64,000 nt of DNA. Source: G020354785 sp964521285 (GTDB lineage: Bacteria > Bacteroidota > Bacteroidia > Bacteroidales > UBA10428). Positions 8,330 to 18,105 of the stretch are shown here, piece by piece (positions within the stretch are counted from its first letter, which is position 1; every line of letters starts with the position of its first letter). A model generated the notes under the pieces. The model saw nothing but the letters and a program-made list of their open reading frames with translations. It did not search any database and was not told the origin of the DNA. The DNA lies in the NCBI GenBank assembly GCA_964521285.1, contig CAZFQS010000004.1, forward strand, positions 62,001 to 126,000, written 5' to 3'. The position numbers were made by a program, and so were the translations under genes.

Positions 8330-10818
8330 TATCCATTTTCCAGGATTTGCTTTGCAGCCAGTACGAGAAACATAAACTTTGTAGCTCCGCCGCCAATAAC
8401 ATATTCAGTTTGCTGCCATAAGTACGGCCATTCTTTCAATTCCGGAAAATCGGGCCTTATAAGTGCTGTTCCTGAAACAACGCCTCCCGGTATATAAGAC
8501 CAGTCCGCTCTGTTAACTCCATAAGCAACAACTGTTGATTTTGTGCCCACACCGGACACAAATGAGGCAGTATTGCTGCCGGGGTGGCAACCCAGCACAA
8601 AATTAAGTGCATTTAGCATATATTCCTTTGACGCTTCCTTCTGCCAGTATTTATACAGGTAGTAATGCTCCAGGCCAAGGCTCTGTATAAGCCAGCCTGA
8701 CCCCCAAATACGTGGACTGTAAGGTACGCCAAAAGGACTTTCATTAAGCTCATTATTCACCTTTATGTAATAATTCTGAATAGAATCATTTATAGTCTTT
8801 GTAAAATTTTCATTATCAATAATTGGTAAAATGCGGCCTATTGTCCATCCAACATCTGCCACATCGATATCATGTGACATATCGAGAAGTTGCTCTTTAT
8901 ATGCCGGGCTCTCTGATGTAAGAATTAATTCAGCCAGAGCTTCTATTCTAAATCTCATGTATTTGCCACTATGTTTGTTGTTTTCCCAAAGAGCTTCAGC
9001 AACTCTCATACATTCCCCGGAGAGAGAGTCATTATATCCTCTCAGGACACGTGATGCTGCAGCAAGGCATCCGCAAACAAATAATTCCCTTCGCGGATTA
9101 TTCTCTGTAAAGACCCATCGGTCATCTTTATTTTTAAGCTGGCTTTCAGGATTGTTTATGTCATCCTCTTTAAGCCCTATAACGTTATCTGTCATATTTA
9201 CTCCGTCACCCAGCAAAACATACTGTCGTAACGTAGGGCATATTATACCCCTGTATAAACGTCCCAGGCTATGATATCCCGACAAGATACTTATCACCCC
9301 GTGTTCTATTTGCTGCAAAATATCGGATTTTCCGTCAGGTATATGCATTTCCACCAGATGATTTTTCTGATCGATAGTTGTTTCATCATAGTATATATTA
9401 AAGTCTTCACTAATCAGACTCAGAACATATACAGTACCTGCCTGCGATTCAACACGCAGGTCATAATCTCCTGCATCATGCCACCCCCCTCCGTTGAGTC
9501 CGGGCACATGCTCAAATGATCTATAGTTTGTAAGTGTTGAATCTCCCTGGTAATATCCATCGATATGAATGGTATCCACAGGAGCCATAAGCGCATCGTC
9601 CATATGACAGAGTCCGTGCCATACCCTGTACCTGTCATTTACCCTCATATGACACATCTGAACAGGTAAAAAATACTCAAGTGTGGGTTGCCACACATGC
9701 CTGTTAAAGATATCACGATCTATAATGAATGTATTTGACTCAGAGTCACCATAATTTATAATATAAATGCCTGGCTGTGTCACTGATGAAAAGTCAAACT
9801 TAAAATACTGGTACCTTAAAAATTCACCCCATCTTTCAGGAGCTTTTGAAAGTATTGTTTCCCTGACACCGGAAGCTGATATACGTTTCAAACTGACTTC
9901 CGCTGTTGCATTATGCCTGCTATCACATTCAATAACTGCTACTTTTGACTGGTCAGGATGATAACCGAGCTGGGATATTTGAATTACAGGATTATACTCC
10001 CAGTCCGTTTTAACATAAGGTGTTATCATCCATTCTACTGCATTTTCTGAAACACCTGCCGGGATATTTGTACCTACAATATACCAGCCATTATTATGCT
10101 GAATACGGCCGTCTGACAGCTGTAAAGTGCCTTTCATAGCAGTAATGCTAATTCGCTGGGCATCTGTCTCAGGAGCAATAGTAAGTTTCTTACCTTCTGC
10201 CATTGGTTTAATAGTAAGGTTACCTTCTTCATTATAAAACGCTGGTCCGTTCACCTGATGTGAAAAAACACCTGAATTATTATCCATGTAATAAGTCTTC
10301 CCAAATAAATCACCCGGGAACAGCTCAATGTTAAAGCTGACTTTGCCAACCCATTTTTCAGGTAAGGGTTTTTCAAGATCTACTGTAATATAAAAAGACG
10401 TGCCTGCAGCTTTAACCTTTACATCATATTTTAAATATAAATCAGGATAGGTAACAGGATTAAATGGCTTTTTTATACGGTTTGAGTCAGGATATGATAA
10501 TGTAACAGTAATAACATTATTAACAGTATCAATAACTTTATCATTAATCCCGGATACAGGCTGCCACTGCCCCGGAGATACTTCAAGCCTCAGATCACCA
10601 TTGGCAGCAACCCTTACACCATTTTGAATAATAGTAACACCACCCTGATGGCCTTCAGGATAAAAATCATTGAATACCATGACATTGAGTCCGGGCATTT
10701 CAAAATAATGTTTAGTGTTGATTTTAAGACCACAATTATCAGAAGGAATGGATTCCAATACAGTAATCCAGACTAATGAAACAGACAGAATTGATTTATA
10801 GAAATTTTTTACAGACAT
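8326..10818 (-). CDS. GH9 family glycoside hydrolase with extra N-terminal domain
   Basis: The 830-residue protein has an N-terminal signal sequence. Residues about 30-280 form a beta-rich domain not recognised here. A CelD_N-type Ig-like domain follows (about 285-370, IQISQLGYHPDQSKVAVIE). The (alpha/alpha)6 catalytic domain covers about 380-830. GGWHDAGDYD supplies the catalytic base region (Asp448, Asp451), and QQTEYVIGGGA supplies the predicted acid Glu805. SGVGTKSTVVAYGVNRADW corresponds to the family's conserved His/Arg segment, although the usual PHHR is degenerate. GH9 enzymes cleave beta-1,4-glucans or xyloglucan, and some act as exo-glucosidases. It lies downstream of the large regulator on the same strand with 59 bases between, so the two may be linked. 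Confidence 0.87.
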   Translation of the reverse strand: MSVKNFYKSILSVSLVWITVLESIPSDNCGLKINTKHYFEMPGLNVMVFNDFYPEGHQGGVTIIQNGVRVAANGDLRLEVSPGQWQPVSGINDKVIDTVNNVITVTLSYPDSNRIKKPFNPVTYPDLYLKYDVKVKAAGTSFYITVDLEKPLPEKWVGKVSFNIELFPGDLFGKTYYMDNNSGVFSHQVNGPAFYNEEGNLTIKPMAEGKKLTIAPETDAQRISITAMKGTLQLSDGRIQHNNGWYIVGTNIPAGVSENAVEWMITPYVKTDWEYNPVIQISQLGYHPDQSKVAVIECDSRHNATAEVSLKRISASGVRETILSKAPERWGEFLRYQYFKFDFSSVTQPGIYIINYGDSESNTFIIDRDIFNRHVWQPTLEYFLPVQMCHMRVNDRYRVWHGLCHMDDALMAPVDTIHIDGYYQGDSTLTNYRSFEHVPGLNGGGWHDAGDYDLRVESQAGTVYVLSLISEDFNIYYDETTIDQKNHLVEMHIPDGKSDILQQIEHGVISILSGYHSLGRLYRGIICPTLRQYVLLGDGVNMTDNVIGLKEDDINNPESQLKNKDDRWVFTENNPRRELFVCGCLAAASRVLRGYNDSLSGECMRVAEALWENNKHSGKYMRFRIEALAELILTSESPAYKEQLLDMSHDIDVADVGWTIGRILPIIDNENFTKTINDSIQNYYIKVNNELNESPFGVPYSPRIWGSGWLIQSLGLEHYYLYKYWQKEASKEYMLNALNFVLGCHPGSNTASFVSGVGTKSTVVAYGVNRADWSYIPGGVVSGTALIRPDFPELKEWPYLWQQTEYVIGGGATKFMFLVLAAKQILENGY

Positions 10819-10877
10819 ATTATTTGGTTATTTGATTATCTAGCAATTCAGCAATAAAACAATAGAGCAATAGAGCA

Positions 10878-13823
10878 TCACACATTCATCAGAAAATCAA
10901 TGAGATTTTCAATTCGTTCTATGTCAAACTTTTTTCTAAGCCTGTACCTGCTTATTTCAACTCCGCGAACTGAAATATTTAATAATGGCGCAATTTCTTT
11001 GGTTGACAGGTTCATTCGGAGATAGGCGCACAGGCGCAAATCCTTTGGCGTTAGTGCCGGATAATTTATTCTTAGCCTTTTAAGAAAGTCCTCATGAACC
11101 TGATCAAAATGAACTTCAAATTTATCCCAGTCATCTTCCCGCAAAATATCTCCTTTTATTGTTTTTATAACTTCTGAAACCTGCTTTTTCGACTGCTCAT
11201 GGATCATTTTCTGATGCACCTTTTCAAGTTTGATCTTAATCTGGTTTAATATTTCATTTTTATTGGTTATTTGCATTGCAATGGCTGCCAGCTCTTTTGA
11301 TTTGCTTTCAAGTTCTGCTTTATTGCGCTGAACTTCTATTTCAAGTTTTTCATTTTTCAGCCGGATTATTTCCTGCTCAGCTACTAATGATTCCTGCAAA
11401 TGTTTCTCCCTTTGTTCTTTTAATTCACGGTCTTTTTTATCTTTTACTTTTTCCTTTTCCTTTTCTATTCTTGAGATTAAAACTCTTATAAAAAAGAATA
11501 CCAGCGTAATAATAATAATCAAATACCCCAAAAAAGCCCATTTTGAACGGTACCATGGAGGCAAAATAACAAATTGGAAAGAAGACTCATCAGATTCAAT
11601 ATTAAATACATTCCGTGCCTTTGCCCTGAATACATAATCTCCTCCTGCAAGATTGGTATATTCCCTGCTCGTATTGTCAGTCCACCCGGACCATCCATCA
11701 TCAAATCCCTGAAGATAATAACTGAACTGAATCTTATTCTTGCTCTCATAGGAAGGTGCGCTTATACTAAATCTGACAGAGTTATATTTATAATTTATAT
11801 ATTCAGTCTGATAATCAGGCCTTGTGCTGACTATTATCTTATTCGTATCTGTAAATGTTCCGCCAAAAAGAACTGAATCATGCAGGATTTCAACCTTACG
11901 TATTAAAGTCCGGAATATCTTATCATACTGTCCGGTTACAGAAGGATTAAAATGCACAAATCCGTCTTCTGAACCAATAATAAAGTTATTATGATCTATC
12001 TGATAAAAACTTTCAAATGTGGAAATAAAAGTTCCCTTGAGGTAATTAAAAGGAATTTGCTCAATATTGTGAGTCCCGTCAAAATTCTTTTTTAAAACAG
12101 ACAATCCGTTTTCTCCAAAAAACCAGAAATCACCATTAGAGCCGGTAAATATTTTATTTATTTTCTGACGTCCGCCAAAAATATCATTAAAATAATCATA
12201 GGGTGCAAAATTATTGTGCGAATTGACATATTTATAGAATCCATTAACTGTAGATATAACAACTTCATTCTTAAATTTTAATACAGAATTTCCGTAATCC
12301 GATGGCAAGCCTGAAGCAGAGTCATAGAATTTAACCTCTGTGATACTATCCAGCATGTCACTTAGTTTGATCCTGTATACTCCTTTATACCCGTGGCTCA
12401 TCCATATTGATCCTTCATTATCCATTTCCATTTCGCGACATGATTCTTCAAATCCGGCTATTATTGTCTTAAATTTCCAGCTCCCCTTATTACCGGCCTG
12501 TCTTTCAAATAATAAAAGTCCTGTATATGTTCCGGCAATAACATTATCAGGGTAATCAGGAAGCTGCAAAAACATCCATCCACCCTCAACATCAGAGATT
12601 AACCGGGCTTTATCCTTCCGGATCACAAATATTCCGTTATTATGGCCACAGAATAAAGTACCGTCAATGTTGGTAAGGTTCCATGTCTGGCCTTTTGTAT
12701 TTTCAACCAGCCTGTATTCATATTGATGATCCAAAGGATTTTCTGCCTCAAACCATTCTTTAAAAAAAAGTCCCTGGTTTGTTCCCAGGTAAAGAATATC
12801 ATTAAAAATCAATGAAGCATATCCTGCACCTATTTCTTTCCTGGTATATAATAAAGATAGCGGAGAACTTATCCTGATATAATCAATTCCATTGTCAAGA
12901 CCTAACCACAAATTTTTATCATTGTCAGCGTAAATACTGAGTATTGTATTGTTTTGAATACCCTTGGGCCTGTTCAAATGTTGAACCGGATTACCTTCTG
13001 AATTTATTACCAGTACACCATCCTGAATAGTGCCAATAGCATAATAATTTTCATTAATTCCGGTACCACAATAAATCTGGTTTTTAATAAGAAATTCATC
13101 GACAGGAGTTGTCCACTTCTTTATGCCTTTCTGGTCAAGTTTGTAAAAACCATTATCAGAAGTGCCTATTAATATTTCCCTGCGTCTTGTAGGAAGAATT
13201 GTCCATACAGATTTATCTGTAAATATTTCCCCGTCTTTTATCATTGTTAGTTTCCGGTCAGCTAATTCATAAAGTCCGGAATTCCTGACCTGAACAAAAA
13301 GTCTTTCATTAACACAAAAAGAAAACTGAAAATTCCCCTTAATTGCATCAATGGTATCGTCCTTTAATATAAAGATGTGAGTAAATGACTGAAAGATAAT
13401 CTCTTTGTTGGCTGTAATATGGATTTTCCATATTTCACCAAAATCACGGCAATTTAAAGGTATTTTATTAATAAGAGAATGATACTTCAGTTCACCTTGC
13501 CGGTTTGGTTCCATAAAACCAAATTCATTAAATGCACCAAGTAATATGTGGCCGTTTTCATCTGTAGAAACAGAACGTACAGTGGAATTATTTGAGATCC
13601 TGTAAAGCCTCCAGCTTGTGCCGTCAAATTCAAGTAATCCGTCATTATTTCCGAAATATATTATTCCTCTGTTGTCCTGCGTTATAGACCAGTTTTGCGT
13701 GCTGGCCCTGTAATCATTCTTCGAATAATTCACAATAAAAGGTATTCCCCGGCTTTTAATCTGCCCTGAAGCCAAATTAATACTCAGCAAAAGGACTAAT
13801 ATGAGATATAAAGCTTTGCTCAA
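10878..13823 (-). CDS. Membrane-spanning sensor-regulator: propeller, Y_Y_Y domain, TM helix, coiled coil, LuxR-type HTH
   Basis: The 981-residue protein has a signal peptide ending NLASGQ, then many beta-propeller repeats (about 25-640, WSITQDNRGIIYFGNNDGLL and similar). A Y_Y_Y domain (about 680-755) and one transmembrane helix near 762-785 follow. A long charged coiled coil (about 790-880) leads to a C-terminal LuxR/GerE-like helix-turn-helix (about 915-975, LTPKDLRLCAYL through TKEIAPLLNISVRGVEISRYRL). There is no histidine kinase or receiver domain, so sugar sensing outside appears tied directly to DNA binding inside. The start is TTG (rc of 13821-13823), chosen because it precedes the signal peptide and no in-frame ATG lies nearby. 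It is divergent from the GH105 gene and could control locus 1 or the GH9. Confidence 0.88.
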   Translation of the reverse strand: MSKALYLILVLLLSINLASGQIKSRGIPFIVNYSKNDYRASTQNWSITQDNRGIIYFGNNDGLLEFDGTSWRLYRISNNSTVRSVSTDENGHILLGAFNEFGFMEPNRQGELKYHSLINKIPLNCRDFGEIWKIHITANKEIIFQSFTHIFILKDDTIDAIKGNFQFSFCVNERLFVQVRNSGLYELADRKLTMIKDGEIFTDKSVWTILPTRRREILIGTSDNGFYKLDQKGIKKWTTPVDEFLIKNQIYCGTGINENYYAIGTIQDGVLVINSEGNPVQHLNRPKGIQNNTILSIYADNDKNLWLGLDNGIDYIRISSPLSLLYTRKEIGAGYASLIFNDILYLGTNQGLFFKEWFEAENPLDHQYEYRLVENTKGQTWNLTNIDGTLFCGHNNGIFVIRKDKARLISDVEGGWMFLQLPDYPDNVIAGTYTGLLLFERQAGNKGSWKFKTIIAGFEESCREMEMDNEGSIWMSHGYKGVYRIKLSDMLDSITEVKFYDSASGLPSDYGNSVLKFKNEVVISTVNGFYKYVNSHNNFAPYDYFNDIFGGRQKINKIFTGSNGDFWFFGENGLSVLKKNFDGTHNIEQIPFNYLKGTFISTFESFYQIDHNNFIIGSEDGFVHFNPSVTGQYDKIFRTLIRKVEILHDSVLFGGTFTDTNKIIVSTRPDYQTEYINYKYNSVRFSISAPSYESKNKIQFSYYLQGFDDGWSGWTDNTSREYTNLAGGDYVFRAKARNVFNIESDESSFQFVILPPWYRSKWAFLGYLIIIITLVFFFIRVLISRIEKEKEKVKDKKDRELKEQREKHLQESLVAEQEIIRLKNEKLEIEVQRNKAELESKSKELAAIAMQITNKNEILNQIKIKLEKVHQKMIHEQSKKQVSEVIKTIKGDILREDDWDKFEVHFDQVHEDFLKRLRINYPALTPKDLRLCAYLRMNLSTKEIAPLLNISVRGVEISRYRLRKKFDIERIENLIDFLMNV

Positions 13824-14010
13824 TTTAAGACGGTTTTTATGCTGGTATGATTTATAAATATAATCAAAACTGGTAAAGGTTATAAATTTAAGTTTATAAA
13901 ATAATTAAAATATTATGTATTTTGTAGGTTAAAATTTCTATCCGGAGAATGAAAAAATTAACATGGTGTATTACCCGGATATAAACAAAAGAAGTATTTA
14001 TATATAAATT

Positions 14011-15084
14011 ATGAAACGCAGAAATTTTATTATAAAATCGTCTGTTCTTGGCAGCACATTCATTCTTACACCCTTATCCGGCACATCTGAAATTACGCGG
14101 ACACATAATCTTGCCGGGACCGGTAAAGATGTTATTAATAAAGTAAAGATTGCAATGCTTTCGATGCAAAGAGCTTCGTGGGAACAAGGTTTGGCAGCTC
14201 AGGCTTTTCTGGAACGTGCTGAAGATGATATGGTTATTTTAATGGCCAGGGAATCAGTTTTACGGCAAACTGATGACGGAAGGCTGGCTGTTTTGTACCA
14301 CGATAACGGGGTAACAGATCCTGCTGCTTCGGGCGAAGCTGTTCTTTATGCAGCCAGACTGTCCGGTGACGAAAGTTTAAAGTCCGCCGCCGGTAAGATG
14401 TTGGAATACCTTATGGAAAGGGCTCCGAAAAACAGTTCAGGCATTCTGTATCATACTTTAAATGCTCCGCAGATATGGGTTGACTCCTTATATATGGCAC
14501 CTCCCTTTCTGGCAAGAGCCGGCCGTTTTGAAGAATCAGTTAAACAGGTAAGAGGTATAAGAGCCATTTTATGGGATTCATCTAAAAAACTTTTTTCACA
14601 TATCTGGGATGACGGGAATCATACTTTCATAAATAAAAAATTCTGGGGTGTTGGTAATGGTTGGGCTTCCACAGGAATTACCCGTCTGGTAAGAGCCCTC
14701 CCTGATGAAATGCAATCAGAAAGGCGGGAACTTACTGGTTATATAAAGGAAACCATAGATGGATGTCTCAAATACATAAGAAGTGATTACCTTTTTCATA
14801 ATGTTGTTGATGACAGTAATACATTTGTTGAGACTAATCTCGCACAAATGCTTGCCTATACAATATTTTCAGGTGTAAAGGAAAGCTGGCTGGATAAGGA
14901 TTATCTTGATTATGCGTACAGGATGAGAGACGCAGCACATAAGAAAGTTGATAAATATGGATACGTGCAGGATGTATGCGGGGCTCCCTACTTTGATAAA
15001 CCGGGCAGGGCTACCGAGGGGCAGGCATTTTTTCTTTTAATGGAAGCTGCTTTTGAAAAGCTGGTCAAGTCATCTGATATGTGA
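14011..15084 (+). CDS. GH105/GH88 family unsaturated uronyl hydrolase
   Basis: The 357-residue protein has an N-terminus beginning MKRRNFIIKSSVLGST, a twin-arginine-like export signal. The (alpha/alpha)6 barrel shows RASWEQGLAAQAFLE, DPAASGEAVLYAA, IWVDSLYMAPPFLARAG (Asp158, equivalent to a key Asp of YteR), FWGVGNGWASTGITRL and DDSNTFVETNLAQMLAYTI. These are the conserved blocks of unsaturated rhamnogalacturonyl or glucuronyl hydrolases, which remove the unsaturated uronic acid left by polysaccharide lyases. It opens locus 1, 133 bases before a GH3 gene, and implies that lyase products of pectin or glucuronate-bearing polymers are a substrate. The choice between GH105 and GH88 is not certain. 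Confidence 0.87.
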   Translation: MKRRNFIIKSSVLGSTFILTPLSGTSEITRTHNLAGTGKDVINKVKIAMLSMQRASWEQGLAAQAFLERAEDDMVILMARESVLRQTDDGRLAVLYHDNGVTDPAASGEAVLYAARLSGDESLKSAAGKMLEYLMERAPKNSSGILYHTLNAPQIWVDSLYMAPPFLARAGRFEESVKQVRGIRAILWDSSKKLFSHIWDDGNHTFINKKFWGVGNGWASTGITRLVRALPDEMQSERRELTGYIKETIDGCLKYIRSDYLFHNVVDDSNTFVETNLAQMLAYTIFSGVKESWLDKDYLDYAYRMRDAAHKKVDKYGYVQDVCGAPYFDKPGRATEGQAFFLLMEAAFEKLVKSSDM

Positions 15085-15217
15085 TAAAATAAATCTGAAT
15101 AACTAATTATATTTGTAATAATAAAATTCACCTGATATTCTAAGTGAAATTTATTACCGGACCTTTTTCTGAATTTTTAAAACAAAATACTCAAGCATTA
15201 AACTTAAAAAAATAAAA

Positions 15218-17401
15218 ATGAGCAAACTATATTTCCTGATATTGATATTTTTAATAATTAACGTATCATCAGCTAAATCACAATACACAGCTGCTTATCT
15301 TGATCCGATAGTCCCTGTTGAAACAAGGATAAATGATCTTATTTCCAAATTAACGCTTGAAGAGAAAGTTTCCCAGATGCTATATAATAGTCCGGCCATA
15401 CCAAGGCTTAATATACCTGAGTACAACTGGTGGAATGAATGTCTTCACGGAGTGGCTCGTTCGGGTATTGCTACAATATTTCCACAGTCAATCGGACTGG
15501 GAGCAACCTTTGACAGGGATTTGGTTTTCAGGATAGGAACTGCCATATCTGATGAGGCACGTGCCATGCATAACGCATCTGTTGCCAAAGGCTATCGCTT
15601 ACAATATGGCGGATTAACTTTCTGGACACCAAACATTAATATTTTCCGTGATCCGCGCTGGGGAAGAGGCCAGGAAACTTACGGTGAAGATCCTTATCTT
15701 ACTTCTGTTCTTGGTGTTGCCCTTGTAAAAGGATTACAGGGTGACCATCACCGCTATCTGAAGACAGCAGCCTGCGCCAAGCATTTTGCCGTACATAGCG
15801 GTCCTGAAGGACTTCGGCATGAGTTCAATGCTCTGGCATCACTTAAAGACATGTATGAGACTTATCTCCCTGCATTCAAGTCCCTGGTCGATGCAGGTGT
15901 GGAATCTGTTATGTGTGCGTATAACCGGACTAATGATGAACCGTGTTGTGCCAGTAAATTTCTGTTACAGGAGGTGTTACGACAGGAATGGGGTTTCAAA
16001 GGTCATATTGTATCGGATTGCGGGGCCCTGAGGGATTTTTATAAGGGTCATAATGTATCCGCAGATAGTATTGAAGCTGCTGCAATGGCCCTGAAACATG
16101 GAGTTAACCTCAACTGCGGCTGGGTATATACTGCGCTGACAGATGCTGTCAACAGGGGTCTTGTCGAAGAAAAAGAGCTGGATGAAGTTCTTGCCATATT
16201 ATTAAAAACAAGGTTTAAACTCGGATTGTTTGATCCTCCCGAACTTAATCCCTACAACTCTATTCCGCAGGAAGTAATAAACTGTGATGAGCACCGTAAA
16301 CTTGCCAGGGAAGCAGCAACAAAGTCAATTGTATTATTAAAAAACAACGGGATCCTACCAATAAAAAAAGACCTTCCCCTTTATTATGTTACGGGCCCGA
16401 ATGCCTCAAACATTGAGGTTCTGATTGGAAATTATTACGGTGTCAATGACAGGATGGTTACAATTTTGGAAGGACTGGCCTCAAAGGTCAGACACGGAAG
16501 CCAGCTGCAATACAGGCAGGGATGTTTACTAGACAGGTATGATATTAACCGGAGTGACTGGACTACACGCGGTGCACGGCGGGCAGATGTAACATTTGCC
16601 GTACTTGGAATATCCGGATTGCTTGAAGGGGAACAAGGGGCATCCATTGCCTCCCCGCATTCGGGTGACAGGCCGGATTATAACCTGCCTGCAAACCAGA
16701 TAGATTTTCTTAAAGCACTTAGAAGAAATAATACCAGGCCCATAGTAGCAATTATTACCGGCGGGAGTCCTGTAAATCTCTCCGAAGTACATGAACTTGC
16801 TGATGCTGTACTAATGGTGTGGTATCCCGGCGAGGAAGGAGGTAATGCAGTGGGAGATATTATATTTGGTGATGTTTCACCATCGGGCAGGCTTCCTGTA
16901 ACCTTTCCCAAATCGCTTGATCAGCTGCCAGCTTATGAAGACTACTCTATGGAAGGCAGGACATATCGCTATATGGAACAGGAACCTATGTATCCTTTTG
17001 GCTATGGATTAAGTTATACCCGCTTTGAGTATTCAGACATAAAACTTTCTTCAAAAAAAGTTAAAACAGATGAAGCAGCTGATGTTATGGTTACAGTTAC
17101 AAACACTGGCCAATACGAAGGGGAAGATGTTGTGCAGCTTTATATTACGGATATAGAGGCAACAGTAAGAGTGCCCCTGTATTCATTGAAAGGATTTACC
17201 AGAGTTTCCCTTAAACCCGGGGAATCAAAAACAATAAATTTTACTATAACACCTGAAATGCTAATGCTTATAAATGATAACGGGGAGAGTGTTCCTGAAT
17301 CCGGAGAGTTTAATATTTGTATTGGCGGGTCCCTCCCTTGTGCAAGAAGTGAAGAGTTGGGTATTGCAAGGCATGTGGAAACAATTTTAAAATTAAAATA
17401 A
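15218..17401 (+). CDS. GH3 family beta-glycosidase, xylosidase/arabinofuranosidase-like
   Basis: The 727-residue protein has a signal peptide ending AKSQ. Residues 25-330 form the (beta/alpha)8 domain, with YNWWNECLHGVARSG and FWTPNINIFRDPRWGRGQET typical of the beta-xylosidase branch of GH3. The nucleophile is Asp267 in IVSDCGA. Residues about 360-590 are the alpha/beta sandwich with LLEGEQGAS holding the predicted acid/base (Glu470 or Glu472). A fibronectin-III-like domain ends the protein (about 630-715). It probably acts in the periplasm on xylo- or arabino-oligosaccharides. The sigma factor gene starts 36 bases later, so the enzyme and the regulator may share a transcript. Confidence 0.92.
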   Translation: MSKLYFLILIFLIINVSSAKSQYTAAYLDPIVPVETRINDLISKLTLEEKVSQMLYNSPAIPRLNIPEYNWWNECLHGVARSGIATIFPQSIGLGATFDRDLVFRIGTAISDEARAMHNASVAKGYRLQYGGLTFWTPNINIFRDPRWGRGQETYGEDPYLTSVLGVALVKGLQGDHHRYLKTAACAKHFAVHSGPEGLRHEFNALASLKDMYETYLPAFKSLVDAGVESVMCAYNRTNDEPCCASKFLLQEVLRQEWGFKGHIVSDCGALRDFYKGHNVSADSIEAAAMALKHGVNLNCGWVYTALTDAVNRGLVEEKELDEVLAILLKTRFKLGLFDPPELNPYNSIPQEVINCDEHRKLAREAATKSIVLLKNNGILPIKKDLPLYYVTGPNASNIEVLIGNYYGVNDRMVTILEGLASKVRHGSQLQYRQGCLLDRYDINRSDWTTRGARRADVTFAVLGISGLLEGEQGASIASPHSGDRPDYNLPANQIDFLKALRRNNTRPIVAIITGGSPVNLSEVHELADAVLMVWYPGEEGGNAVGDIIFGDVSPSGRLPVTFPKSLDQLPAYEDYSMEGRTYRYMEQEPMYPFGYGLSYTRFEYSDIKLSSKKVKTDEAADVMVTVTNTGQYEGEDVVQLYITDIEATVRVPLYSLKGFTRVSLKPGESKTINFTITPEMLMLINDNGESVPESGEFNICIGGSLPCARSEELGIARHVETILKLK

Positions 17402-17436
17402 AGAAAATTTTATATAACAAATCATTTTAATGCCTG

Positions 17437-18006
17437 ATGGATAATAAAAAACTCTGGGAAAAATATTTGAACGGTAATAAGGAGGCACTATCTATTATTT
17501 ATAGAATCTTTTTTGATGATTTGTATAATTACGGATTAAGACTAACACGTAATTCGGAAATTATAAAGGACAGCATGCAGGATATGTTCCTGAAACTTTG
17601 GAAAAACCGATCCAACCTCAGAGCCATTGATAATATAAAACCTTATCTGTTTAAAGCATTGCGCCGGCATATAATAAGTAACTTAAAATGGGTAAATTCT
17701 CTTATAGACTATGAGCACCATCCTGAAGAATTATTTCAAATTGAGTTTTCGCATGAGGATTTTTTAATTAGCCGTAACATAGATAATGAGACCAGGGAAA
17801 ATTTAATTAAAGCATTAAACAAACTTACCAGAAGACAAAGAGAAGCCATCTATTTGCGCTATTTTGAGGAATTGGAATTTGAAAGTATATCTGAAATTAT
17901 GTCAATGAAAGTTCAGTCAGTCCGTAATTCCATACACAGGGGACTACTTGTTCTCAGGGAACTAAAGATTATTCTGCTGCTGTTTTTGATGGCAAATATT
18001 ATTTAA
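17437..18006 (+). CDS. ECF-type RNA polymerase sigma factor of locus 1
   Basis: The 189-residue protein has region 2 at about 8-75 (ALSIIYRIFFDDLYNYGLRL and DSMQDMFLKLWKNRSNLRAI) and region 4 at about 125-180 (LNKLTRRQREAIYLRYFEEL and SISEIMSMKVQSVRNSIHRG, a helix-turn-helix). It is normally held inactive by the FecR-type protein encoded next and released when the cognate SusC transports its ligand. The expected target is the SusC/SusD operon downstream. The C-terminal LLFLMANII tail is hydrophobic, a common feature of sigma factors in these sets. Confidence 0.93.
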   Translation: MDNKKLWEKYLNGNKEALSIIYRIFFDDLYNYGLRLTRNSEIIKDSMQDMFLKLWKNRSNLRAIDNIKPYLFKALRRHIISNLKWVNSLIDYEHHPEELFQIEFSHEDFLISRNIDNETRENLIKALNKLTRRQREAIYLRYFEELEFESISEIMSMKVQSVRNSIHRGLLVLRELKIILLLFLMANII

Positions 18007-18105
18007 TAGCCTGTATTACTTTTATTAATGAGTTTTGAGTATAAATAAATATTTATCCTGTATATATATTATGTTAAAGGGGTATTTTAAAATTGGTAAA
18101 AAACA

